The notes beneath the pieces are model-generated. The model saw only the letters and a list, made by a program, of their open reading frames with translations, did no database searches and was not told the origin of the DNA. From positions 1 through 64,000 of the forward strand of contig NZ_MUNX01000146.1 in assembly GCF_002001005.1 (NCBI RefSeq): a stretch of 64,000 bases of DNA, read 5' to 3'. The stretch comes from Flavobacterium sp. A45. GTDB lineage: Bacteria; Bacteroidota; Bacteroidia; Flavobacteriales; Flavobacteriaceae. A program made the translations under genes and the position numbers. Shown in pieces: positions 10,401 to 17,401 of this stretch. The first letter of the stretch is position 1. Each line of letters begins with the position of its first letter.

Positions 10401-11411
10401 AAAGTGGATGGAGTATTGGCGAATCAAACTGTTTTTATTGAGGACAATGTGACCAAAGCTGTTCATAATTTGAAGGCTGGGCCGTATTCCTTCACCACTG
10501 CCAAAGGAACGTTCAATGATCGTTTCGTGTTGGTTTATGTTGATAAAACGGCAGTTGTTGAACCACCAGTAGTTGTCGAACCACCTGTGGTAGTTGAGCC
10601 ACCAGTAGTTGTTAATCCACCGGTTGTAATCGAACCTCCAGTAGTAGTAGAACCTCCAGTAGTTGTTAATCCACCGGTTGTTGTCGAACCACCAGTAGCT
10701 GTAGAGCCACCAGTAGTGGTTAATCCACCAGTTGTAGTTGAGCCTCCAGTAGTAGTCGAACCTCCTGTAGTAGTAGAACCTCCAGTAGTTGTTAATCCGC
10801 CGGTTGTAATCGAACCTCCTGTAGTTGTAGAACCACCAGTAGTAGTAGAACCGCCAGTAGTGGTTAATCCGCCGGTTGTAGTTGAGCCTCCTGTAGTTGT
10901 AATTCCACCGGTTGTAGTGGAACCTCCTGTAGCAGTAGAACCACCAGTTGTAGTTGAGCCTCCTGTAGTAGTAGAGCCACCAGTAGTGGTTAATCCACCA
11001 GTTGTTGTTGAGCCTCCTGTAGTAGTAGAGCCGCCAGTAGTTGTTAACCCACCGGTTGTTGTCGAACCACCAGTAGTGGTTAATCCGCCGGTTGTAGTAA
11101 CACCTCCCGTAATAGAAATTCCTCCAGTAAGTGGTTTGGATCCTACATTAGAAAATCCATCTTTTGATAAAAAAGGAAAAGGGGTTATAGTTTCGGTAAA
11201 TAACCGTCAAATCAAAATCAACTCTTTTGAAGAAACTATGGCTGCGGTTATGGTGTATGATTTGAGAGGAAGAATGCTTTATGAAAACAATCATGTCAAT
11301 GCGAATGAATTTATTATTCAGGGATTGAACGCCAGCGACCAGTTTTTAATTGTTATGACGCAATTAACCAATGGCAAGTGGGTTACCAAAGAGATTGTTT
11401 TTAGAAATTAA
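4404..11411 (+). CDS. Giant secreted multidomain protein, T9SS type C sorting domain
   Basis: 2335 residues. In order: an N-terminal extension, a signal-peptide-like segment (about 52-67, ending ANAA), a cell-surface beta-rich region, fibronectin III-like domain (about 381-462), PKD/Ig-like repeats, a PA14-like domain (about 1026-1170, with GDDGVRLYID), a Big_2-like domain (about 1285-1370), a second FN3 (about 1461-1559), the FDFTYWSSPV module near 1668, 32 PPVVVE-type hexapeptides (about 2052-2243) and a type C T9SS sorting domain. It is probably exported by T9SS as a surface adhesin or glycan-binding protein; PA14 domains often bind carbohydrate. Start choice is uncertain: ATG at 4404 gives about 50 residues before the signal peptide, while GTG at 4506 has AAGGAG 6 nt upstream and gives a normal signal peptide. 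Paralogous to both flanking genes. Confidence 0.87.
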   Translation: MSKTLLTIIALLSIRIIELKSAFVLSFQTFKEYCVGLFSLKESKSLVSSKAFVFLVLFLPTIANAATYYSIASNNWNSNATWSLTSGGVSVGTGVFPGIGDTVIIENGFTVTATSDASAKSISITGNSILTINDAKTLTVNGNVDVASGSKFNGGTKTSDSATIKVFGNFSNLGTTDFNKSTVVIAGNLNTANTILQNNGNILVGGNVSGVIGGSGSGTVYPVNPNATVTSTGSADEKPSGTQPTDPTLVALMNEVIYGGACSSPIALNNVVATNSCESTKVSSVTVNSSPASFPIGSYTVIYSLGYNGNSTSYSASMSVTSAGVGNFTANLSIVNVTSNSTIRIDKIISSSCYSNISSNNVSNSSYMTPSKGKPGIQSGYVQCSNKWIAQWSNESVDGYYLDVAKDVGFTNYLTGFQKLNVGNVQSYTISGLVDGGVYYYRVKSYNYCGESPYSDTVTFTYKGDNSSTPGTISGGSASICVGSNTTFTISGSNPSNGVWSIFDQTGKATITQAGVVTGVSPGTVLVVYTTFNGSCGSSTSKTLTVTGGSVSVGSSIPTVCVNTAITPITHTTSGFTGIGTPANLPAGLSASFASNSITISGTPTASGTFNYSIPLTGGCGSVNATGTIIVNPLPVAAGTITGTATVCQGQSGVAYFVPVNTNATSYTWSYSGTGATFTDGTTRTPTITFASNATSGNLTVYGVNTCGNGTVSANYAITVNPTSVGGSIAGSTSVCSGINSTTLTLSGYTGTITKWQSSTSSTFASSVSDIANTTTTLTATNLATTTYYRAVVTSGACSSANSSTATVTVNTLSTAPTGITGVTTICNGSSTTLNVSGGSAGTGATAEWFTGSCGGTSAGIGNSITVSPTSNTVYYVRYSGTCNTTTCASVTVTVNNVMTTAADTRIFCINGTTTSITTNTVNEGQYVVLDVIKGFNYTFSIGNVFSGNENITVLDDSTNANVTPAASVSSASGASLTWTASLSGKVKIVLSSNNCSNGTAGGAMTLLLNSLGNTQDSQTTSATDAWIGHFYNAGGATPAPFTNANYAGYYNVATENFSENFGSNTSCASVLSAGIQRASMYTEGFAVRYRMKSTRAAGCYFVKVTGDDGVRLYIDNSTTTTPTTKVFDRWAEQSPTTYDYILVNLPSSANLVLDYYENAGQNQVSFQIAPFDPAANTITAPATTSFCFGGDPAVIEGSFKYNSLGTEIANPYINYQWQISVNGAAYSNISGAISRTYNPPATINTTTANIVTKYRRIATVNTTNAIGVTCNFNQSNEVTITTSPNASIASVTGTSPLCIAGSATYSANNVVLSGGTGGWTSDNTAVATVVSSTGVVTAVGAGTCNIIYTVTGGCGGTVSSQQSITVNPSLPASVTISASTASTICSGTSVTFTATPTNGGTTPIYQWKLNGLNVGSNSVTYTNATLSNGDTISLEMTSSTTPCLTGNPATSNTVTMNVNATPVAPVLNNVVLTCSQTSANETWASIPNSTDYRFDVSLDSSFGTFISGYQDVSVAPSASPSAIVNGLTPGATYYVRVRTVTGCGISANSNVATMSVPITRTTDGGVTWDNGIPDNTKKAVFVGTGSIAMVTPINACSCQINSGVNVVVGVPGGTNTDAILKLENGLNVQGTGSLTFENNASLIQVNDAAVNTGTIIYKRISSAMKNFDFTYWSSPVSDQNSGPFQTLKALSPNTLFDKYFSYANGNWVTENVNTIMKPGKGYIIRTPKPGVYGIPYPEIVVMPYSQPVKFVGVPNNGLITIPSQGLAMDNLIGNPYPSPIDADSFINENAALIDGALYFWTHNTGIKPNGSLYVYSSNDYATYTLTGGAGTMGNFEDVNNNGIYDAGDIIDDSNKPNGKIAAGQSFFVTTKATGNFVFNNGMRNTSDVLASGSNSQFFKMSKTKKASGVEKNRVWLNLTNSDGAFKQLLVGYITGATNENDKLYDGISFDGNTYVDFYSVNKESKLTIQGRALPFDKGDKVPLGYKTTIQGTFQISIDKVDGVLANQTVFIEDNVTKAVHNLKAGPYSFTTAKGTFNDRFVLVYVDKTAVVEPPVVVEPPVVVEPPVVVNPPVVIEPPVVVEPPVVVNPPVVVEPPVAVEPPVVVNPPVVVEPPVVVEPPVVVEPPVVVNPPVVIEPPVVVEPPVVVEPPVVVNPPVVVEPPVVVIPPVVVEPPVAVEPPVVVEPPVVVEPPVVVNPPVVVEPPVVVEPPVVVNPPVVVEPPVVVNPPVVVTPPVIEIPPVSGLDPTLENPSFDKKGKGVIVSVNNRQIKINSFEETMAAVMVYDLRGRMLYENNHVNANEFIIQGLNASDQFLIVMTQLTNGKWVTKEIVFRN
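10558..11133 (+). repeat. 18-bp tandem repeats encoding a PPVVVE/PPVVVN tract (32 units)
   Basis: Thirty-two hexapeptides of the same type as in the upstream paralog (37 there). The unit order differs between the two genes, while the flanking sequence on both sides is almost identical, indicating expansion and contraction of the array. Confidence 0.92.
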
Positions 11412-11435
11412 TTTATTCACATTCGATAAATATAG

Positions 11436-11467
11436 TCCCATTCTGATTCGTCAGGATGGGATTTTTT
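11436..11467 (+). terminator. Rho-independent terminator
   Basis: Stem 11436-11446 with 11451-11461 (one G-T pair), TTCG loop, then a T run. Closely related in sequence to the terminator at 4150. Confidence 0.85.
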
Positions 11468-11640
11468 AATTTTTATAATAGCAAATTAATAATATTGCGA
11501 TGAATTGTTTTAAATCGGTTTAAAATTCATTTTTCAAAATGACATTATGTAAGAAAATAATTTTAAAAAACCTACATTTATATAAAGTAATTCTTATATT
11601 AGTGTGTTTCTTTTGAATATTAATTTTTTCCGATTTGTTT

Positions 11641-14124
11641 ATGAGACAACTTTTTGTTTTTATCTTGGTTTTTATATTTTTCCCATTTTCATTTTATGGG
11701 CAATCGATTTTTGAAAATACAATCACAGGAACCAATCCTGATGAATCAAATCCTTATAATATTGGACAAATTGTAGATCCAGATATTACTGTTTCTGGTA
11801 TTGGCAGGGGGAGTGGAATATTTGGGATTAATTCGAATGATAGATATAATGCCAGAAGTTGGAAATCGGATGTGCTAGATCCTAATGCTTATTTTGAGTT
11901 TACTGTAATTCCTAATGCTGGTAATAAAATTGATTTTGTCAGTTTTGAATATACAGGTCAAATTTCTGTTAATGGACCGACTCTTTTTGTATTTCGTTCC
12001 AATGTTGATGGTTTTACTACAGATATTGGATCTGTTTCCGCTACAGGGGCATCTGTTTCTTTATCGGATATTAATTTTCAAAACATAACTTCATCCATTA
12101 CCTTTCGATTGTATGGTTGGGCGGCTCTCACAGGAACAGGAACTTTTAGTATTAATGATTTTGAATTTAATGGTATTGTTTCTTGTGCAACTCCTCAAAT
12201 ACCTGCATTGCCAGAGACAATTATAGGTTGTTCATCCACTTCTTTTGAGTTGAACTGGTCAGCTTCTTCGAATGCATCCAATTATTTTATCGATGTGGCT
12301 ACCGATTCCGGTTTTGTTACTAATTTGACAGATTACCAAAATAAAGATTTAGGTAATACTTTATCTGAAACTGTTGCAGGTTTGGCAGCAGGAAAGACTT
12401 ATTATGTTCGATTGAGATCTGCCAATAACTGCGAAATAAGTGCTAATTCGAATACTATTAAAGTAGCCCCGCCAGAAACAGTTTACAATGGTGCATGGTC
12501 AAACGGCACGCCTGATGCGAATAAAAATATACGTTTTTCGGATGATTTTAATATGGATACATCTTTTGAGGCTTGCTCGTGTCAAATTGATGATGGTGTA
12601 GCTGTTCATGTTGATTCTGGGGTTGTTTTTAAGCTTGAAAACAGTTTGGATGTTCAAGGCAGTGGTGCTTTGACTTTTGAGGACAGTGCTAGCCTGGTTC
12701 AGGTAAATGATGGCGCCGTGAATACAGGAAAAATTATTTACAAGCGCATTACTGCCCCGATGAAGAATTTTGATTTTACGTATTGGTCGTCACCTGTAAA
12801 AGATCAGGTATTAAAAGATTTGTCTCCAAACACTTTATGGGATAAGTATTTTAGTTTTGCCAATGGTAATTGGGTGATTGAATCTGGTACAAATACGATG
12901 AATACTGCTGGTAAGGGATTCATAATTCGGGTTCCGAAGCCAAATACAGTCTATGGTAATGGCGAATACTGGACAGGAGCTACATACGCACAACCTGTTC
13001 AGTTTATTGGCGTCCCTTATAATGGTGTGATTACAATTCCAACGCAGGGGATTGGAATGGATAATTTGATTGGAAATCCCTATCCATCTGCTATTGATGC
13101 CGATTTGTTTATGGCTAATCCTAACAATGCTTCATTGATAAATGGCGCCTTGTATTTCTGGACGCATAATACAGCGATTACACAAAGTGGTTCTTTTTAT
13201 GTCTATAATTCGGATGATTATGCCGTTTATACCTTGACAGGAGGAACCGGAACGATGGCTGCTCCAAGTACTGGAGGTTTTGGGTCGATTCCAGATGGCA
13301 AAATAGCCGCAGGACAGTCTTTTTTTGTAGGAAGTAAAGCTGTTGGGAGTTTTGAATTTAATAATTCGATGCGGGTGTCAGCTTCGGGATCGAATAGTCA
13401 ATTTTTCAAAATGGCGAAGGTTAAAAATTTGGCAAACTCTGAAAAAAGCAGAGTTTGGTTGAGCTTAACTAATTGCCAAGGAGTTTTTAAGCAATTGTTG
13501 GTCGGATACATTAAGGGAGCGACCAATGAAATGGATAATTTGTATGACGGAATTAGTTTTGGAGGTAATAAATACGTTGATTTTTATAGTGTCAATGATG
13601 GAGAGATTCTTACTATTCAAGGACGCGGACTACCCTTTTTACTGACGGATAAAGTAACGTTGGGTTTCAAAACAACTATTGACGGTGCTTTTGAAATTAA
13701 AATGGATCAAGTAGATGGCTTATTAGCTAAGCGTACTATTTATTTAGAAGATAAAGACGCGGGGATACTGCATGATTTTAAGAAAGGGTCCTATTCATTT
13801 TCAACATCAAAAGGGGAATACAACAATCGTTTTGTGCTGAGGTATTTGCCCAATTTAAAAACTATTTTGATGCATGATATTGTTGGAAACGCGAAACATC
13901 AGCTTGAAATATATATAAACGAGAGTCAGTTGAGTCTAAAGTCTAATGACGAAAATTTATCAGCTGTTTTTGTTTATGATTTAAAAGGGAAATTGATCTT
14001 TCAAGAAAAGAATATCCATAAACAGCAATTTATCATTTCTGATTTAATCCCTAAACAACAAATTTTAATTGTAAAAACTGTTTTTGATAATAATGCCAGT
14101 CGAACGGACAAAATAATTTTTTGA
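11641..14124 (+). CDS. Secreted protein with FN3-like domain and T9SS type C sorting domain
   Basis: About 827 residues from the ATG at 11641, chosen because it gives a clean signal peptide (MRQLFVFILVFIFF... ending FYGQS); a TTG two codons upstream is the only other option. An N-terminal beta-rich region of about 180 residues is followed by an FN3-like domain (about 185-275), then the FDFTYWSSPV module shared with the two upstream genes, and a C-terminal domain of the type C T9SS sort (FVYDLKGKLIF...). It lacks the hexapeptide stalk and the long Ig arrays, so it is the shortest member of this trio, and its sequence is clearly more diverged. Surface display or release by the type IX system is inferred; no catalytic motif was recognised. 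Confidence 0.87.
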   Translation: MRQLFVFILVFIFFPFSFYGQSIFENTITGTNPDESNPYNIGQIVDPDITVSGIGRGSGIFGINSNDRYNARSWKSDVLDPNAYFEFTVIPNAGNKIDFVSFEYTGQISVNGPTLFVFRSNVDGFTTDIGSVSATGASVSLSDINFQNITSSITFRLYGWAALTGTGTFSINDFEFNGIVSCATPQIPALPETIIGCSSTSFELNWSASSNASNYFIDVATDSGFVTNLTDYQNKDLGNTLSETVAGLAAGKTYYVRLRSANNCEISANSNTIKVAPPETVYNGAWSNGTPDANKNIRFSDDFNMDTSFEACSCQIDDGVAVHVDSGVVFKLENSLDVQGSGALTFEDSASLVQVNDGAVNTGKIIYKRITAPMKNFDFTYWSSPVKDQVLKDLSPNTLWDKYFSFANGNWVIESGTNTMNTAGKGFIIRVPKPNTVYGNGEYWTGATYAQPVQFIGVPYNGVITIPTQGIGMDNLIGNPYPSAIDADLFMANPNNASLINGALYFWTHNTAITQSGSFYVYNSDDYAVYTLTGGTGTMAAPSTGGFGSIPDGKIAAGQSFFVGSKAVGSFEFNNSMRVSASGSNSQFFKMAKVKNLANSEKSRVWLSLTNCQGVFKQLLVGYIKGATNEMDNLYDGISFGGNKYVDFYSVNDGEILTIQGRGLPFLLTDKVTLGFKTTIDGAFEIKMDQVDGLLAKRTIYLEDKDAGILHDFKKGSYSFSTSKGEYNNRFVLRYLPNLKTILMHDIVGNAKHQLEIYINESQLSLKSNDENLSAVFVYDLKGKLIFQEKNIHKQQFIISDLIPKQQILIVKTVFDNNASRTDKIIF

Positions 14125-14142
14125 TTCATTTCAAATTACTAA

Positions 14143-14175
14143 AAACCCCCATTCTCTTTATGAAAATGGGGGTTT
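14143..14175. terminator. Terminator between convergent genes
   Basis: 11-bp stem (14143-14153 with 14165-14175) with a loop of 11 nt. The minus strand has the better T run, so it may serve bioB as well as the upstream gene. Confidence 0.7.
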
Positions 14176-14193
14176 ACAGTATTTATAAAAAAA

Positions 14194-15279
14194 TTATTTT
14201 CCTTTTATGGATGCTTCCAAGTTTTTCTCAATCGTATGGCCTGGTCTAGTCCATTTTGGTTTTTCGCCTAGTGCTTCAAATTGTGAGTCCACTGCTTCAA
14301 CAGTTGGTCGCTGTGCAGCTTTTTTAAATGGCTTTTGAGGCTTTAGACCCAATAAATCAAACATTTTCATGTCTTCATTAACATCTGGATTTGGTGTTGT
14401 AAGTAATTTGTCTCCTGCAAAAATGGAATTGGCTCCAGCAAAGAAACACATCGCTTGTCCTTCACGGCTCATATTCATTCTTCCAGCCGATAAACGAACT
14501 TGAGTTTCAGGCATCACAATTCTGGTGGTTGCAACCATTCGAATCATTTCCCAAATTTCAACCGGTTTTTCATTTTCCATCGGAGTTCCTTCTACTGCCA
14601 CTAACGCATTGATTGGTACCGATTCTGGTTGTGGGTTTAAAGTAGAAAGTGCTACTAGCATTCCTGCTCTGTCTTCAACACTTTCTCCCATTCCTATAAT
14701 TCCACCACTACAAACCGTAACGCTAGTTTTACGAACGTTTTCTATAGTTTGCAAACGATCTTCAAATCCACGAGTAGAGATCACTTCTTTATAGTAATCC
14801 TCGGAAGTGTCCAAGTTGTGATTATAAGCATAAAGACCTGCCTCTGCCAATCGCTGTGCTTGGTTTTCGGTAATCATACCCAGGGTACAACATACTTCCA
14901 TGTCCATTTTGTTGATGGTACGAACCATTTCCAAAACTTGGTCAAATTCAGGACCGTCTTTTACGTTTCTCCAAGCAGCTCCCATACATACTCGGGAAGA
15001 ACCTCCTGATTTGGCTTGAAGAGCTTGTGCTTTTACTTGGTTTACTGACATTAGATTATTTCCTTCAACTCCGGTATTGTATCTTGCGGCTTGTGGGCAA
15101 TAGCCACAATCTTCGGAACAGCCACCAGTTTTAATGGAAACCAAAGTAGAAACCTGAACCACGTTTGGGTCGTGATGCTCCCGATGAATAGAAGCTGCTT
15201 CAAAAAGCAAATCCATCATGGGTTTATTATAAATAGCAATAATTTCTTCTTTCGTCCAGTTGTGTTTTGTGATACTCAT
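14194..15279 (-). CDS. bioB: Biotin synthase
   Basis: Radical SAM enzyme that inserts sulfur into dethiobiotin, the last step of biotin synthesis, in the cytoplasm. The CxxxCxxC motif (CSEDCGYC) that binds the SAM-cleaving 4Fe-4S cluster is present, followed by PQAARYN and later YNHNLDT and SAGRMNMSREGQ, all typical of BioB. About 361 residues from ATG 15279. A TTG eight codons upstream is also in frame, but AAAGGA lies just before the ATG, so the ATG is preferred. No other biotin gene is adjacent; the gene stands alone and converges on the upstream surface-protein gene. Confidence 0.95.
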   Translation of the reverse strand: MSITKHNWTKEEIIAIYNKPMMDLLFEAASIHREHHDPNVVQVSTLVSIKTGGCSEDCGYCPQAARYNTGVEGNNLMSVNQVKAQALQAKSGGSSRVCMGAAWRNVKDGPEFDQVLEMVRTINKMDMEVCCTLGMITENQAQRLAEAGLYAYNHNLDTSEDYYKEVISTRGFEDRLQTIENVRKTSVTVCSGGIIGMGESVEDRAGMLVALSTLNPQPESVPINALVAVEGTPMENEKPVEIWEMIRMVATTRIVMPETQVRLSAGRMNMSREGQAMCFFAGANSIFAGDKLLTTPNPDVNEDMKMFDLLGLKPQKPFKKAAQRPTVEAVDSQFEALGEKPKWTRPGHTIEKNLEASIKGK

Positions 15280-15378
15280 CGATCCTTTATTTTGATGCCC
15301 CAAAAGTAATCAAATTGTTCCAAAGAAGCAACGAGCCAGACTTAAAAAGACTTACTATGAATTGTTTAAAAGGATAGT

Positions 15379-15816
15379 TTAATCGGCAATAAATTTGTCA
15401 TTATAGTACAACATAAACAACAGAGTTACAATTATTGAAGATGCAATTCCTTCAAAAAACAAGGTAAAACAATACATATTGATTGATGGATGACCACCAA
15501 ATAGAAAGGTCTCCGATAGATTATTGATATAAGCATCACCGCCTCTCATATAGCTGTAAATCAGCAGTCCTACAATCGATAATGAAACCCCTACAAGACA
15601 AGTTGTCAAGGCAGCCATAGCGTTAGAAACAAACTTTCTCTTGCCATGTGTAATTCTTGATCGCAGGGTATCATTTACGGCATAAATAATGAAGAACACG
15701 TTAAGTAATCTCAAATAGAAAATATTGGATAAACCCAAAAATTCCATTAAAAGGAAATACGTGCCTATTGCTATAAAAATGAAGAACCCGTTTTTAATTT
15801 CTTTTTTTACTTTCAT
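15379..15816 (-). CDS. Small four-helix membrane protein of unknown function
   Basis: 145 residues with four hydrophobic stretches (about 10-27, 33-46, 68-90, 110-137) and a lysine-rich N-terminus (MKVKKEIKNG). I do not recognise a family with confidence; it resembles the small four-helix membrane proteins with domains of unknown function that are common in Flavobacteriaceae. A possible -7 element TACATTTG lies on the minus strand at 15899-15906, giving a leader of about 77 nt. Neighbours are bioB and ribF on the same strand, but the spacing argues against an operon. Codon use is like its neighbours. Confidence 0.75.
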   Translation of the reverse strand: MKVKKEIKNGFFIFIAIGTYFLLMEFLGLSNIFYLRLLNVFFIIYAVNDTLRSRITHGKRKFVSNAMAALTTCLVGVSLSIVGLLIYSYMRGGDAYINNLSETFLFGGHPSINMYCFTLFFEGIASSIIVTLLFMLYYNDKFIAD

Positions 15817-16240
15817 GTCGTTGGGTTTTAAAAGTTAGAAATTTATTATATGTTTGGTAATCAGGTATGTTGATATAAATTTACGAAAATAATCGACGCA
15901 AATGTAATAATTGGAAGAAGAGTTTTTTCTCCGTTATACTGTAATGATAGTGGATTCATTTGGTTCCAAAATGATTTTGGCAGGTGGCAACAATTTCTAT
16001 TAAAAATAAGAGTGTTATTTTTAATAGTGATTCATTGGATTTTAAGTTCAATACTGTGATGACAGTATAGAAAAGGGGTTTTATCGAGAAAGATAATGTT
16101 ATTCGAAAGATTTTATACCAATAATTTTTATAAAAAAGTCCAATTTTTCAGTTCGAGTGCTATCGAAAACCTTTATTGCATCTCGACTGCGCTCGATGTG
16201 ATAAAAATACGATTGGACTATATTGCAGTCGCCTTTGGTA
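15817..16240. other. Intergenic stretch with a dispersed-type palindromic element
   Basis: No gene seen. At 16137-16219 an 8-bp inverted repeat (AGTCCAAT/ATTGGACT) encloses CTCGACTGCGCTCGATG at about 16183. This GC-rich motif resembles intergenic elements that recur in flavobacterial genomes (recollection, not verified here). The remainder is AT-rich without recognisable structure apart from the possible promoter at 15899. Confidence 0.5.
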
Positions 16241-17185
16241 TTATTGATTTTTAAAATATTCCAAAGCTGTATTTCTATCTTTTTCCAATTGCTCTTTTAA
16301 ATGAGCTACCGAATCAAATTTTTCTTCAGATCGGATTCTTTCCAATATGGAAACAGTAATTTTTTGACCGTATAAATCTTGATTAAAATCGAAATAATTG
16401 ATTTCAATAGTTTGATTCTTGCCCTCTACAGTGGGGTTTAAGCCAATGTTCATCATGCCCAGCACCGTTTTTGATTTGATGACACTTTTGACAATGTAAA
16501 CACCATTTTGTGGAATAAGTTTAAAATTTTCTTCCGGTTTTAAATTGGCTGTAGGAAACCCAATTGTTCTTCCCAGTTGTTTTCCTTTGATAATAATTCC
16601 GGTTAAAGAGTAATCATAACCCAAGTATTCATTGGCTAAAGCCACATTGCCGTCGATTAATGCCTGTCTTATTTTTGTGGAACTTACAGATACTTCCTTG
16701 ATTTCCTGAGCCGAAATTTCTTCCACCTCAAAATTGTATTGTTCTCCGAAAGCTTTTAAATCATCAATGTTGGCAGTTCTATTGCGTCCGAAACGATGAT
16801 CATGACCAATTATTATTTTATGGATATGGAATTGATCGACCAAGATGTTTTTTACAAATTCCTCAGCAGTCAATCTGGAGAAACTTTCGTCAAAGGGATG
16901 AATGACTAAGTTTTGTATTCCAATTTTATCCAAAAGTTCTATTTTTTCGGCTATTGTATTGAGCATTTTTATATCTGAATCCTCTTGTAAGACCATGCGA
17001 GGATGCGGAAAAAAAGTAAGTACCAGACTTTCATATTTTTCGTTTTCAGTGTTTTGAGTAACTTTTTCCAGTATTTTTTTGTGCCCAAAATGAACACCAT
17101 CAAAGGTTCCTAACGTAAGAATTGTTTTTTTTGCATTTTCCCCAGATGCAATTTGGAAGTCGTTTATGGAATGAAAAATTTTCAA
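16241..17185 (-). CDS. ribF: Bifunctional riboflavin kinase / FAD synthetase
   Basis: Converts riboflavin to FMN and then FAD in the cytoplasm. 314 residues, the usual length. The N-terminal nucleotidyltransferase domain has GTFDGVHFGH with the HxGH-type nucleotide-binding motif (about residues 27-36) and the later SSTKIRQAL. The C-terminal flavokinase domain has GFPTANL (PTAN motif). The start shown is TTG; no in-frame ATG is seen just upstream, and the N-terminus MKIFHSINDF fits the family, so a TTG start is likely. It is transcribed away from the metalloprotease gene. Confidence 0.94.
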   Translation of the reverse strand: MKIFHSINDFQIASGENAKKTILTLGTFDGVHFGHKKILEKVTQNTENEKYESLVLTFFPHPRMVLQEDSDIKMLNTIAEKIELLDKIGIQNLVIHPFDESFSRLTAEEFVKNILVDQFHIHKIIIGHDHRFGRNRTANIDDLKAFGEQYNFEVEEISAQEIKEVSVSSTKIRQALIDGNVALANEYLGYDYSLTGIIIKGKQLGRTIGFPTANLKPEENFKLIPQNGVYIVKSVIKSKTVLGMMNIGLNPTVEGKNQTIEINYFDFNQDLYGQKITVSILERIRSEEKFDSVAHLKEQLEKDRNTALEYFKNQ

Positions 17186-17350
17186 AGTACCTATTTTTAT
17201 ATATTTTGCAAATTTATAGTATCTATTTTAAAAAGAAGAATAAGAAGTTTCTATTTTTATTAATTATAATGCTTGTTATGTTAAAATGAATCTATTTATG
17301 CCTATTATTCTACTGTAATTGCTGCTTTTTTTAAATCGTTTTTCAAATCG

Positions 17351-17382
17351 TTGTATATTCCATTGTAAATGAATTAATTTTG
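17351..17382 (+). promoter_or_regulatory. Promoter of the metalloprotease gene
   Basis: TTG at 17351-17353 and TAATTTTG (TAnnTTTG) at 17375-17382 with 21 bp between them fit the Bacteroidota -33/-7 consensus. The start codon lies 20 bp downstream. Confidence 0.65.
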
Positions 17383-17401
17383 TGTATCAATTTTTAGAAT
17401 T

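Noticed and set aside
3184..11133. Possible CRISPR-like repeat arrays
   Set aside because: The repeats are in frame, 18 or 267 bp with no unique spacers, and encode continuous protein sequence.
17186..17350. FMN riboswitch near ribF or in the divergent spacer
   Set aside because: None of the conserved riboswitch helices or AGGGnGA-type motifs could be recognised.
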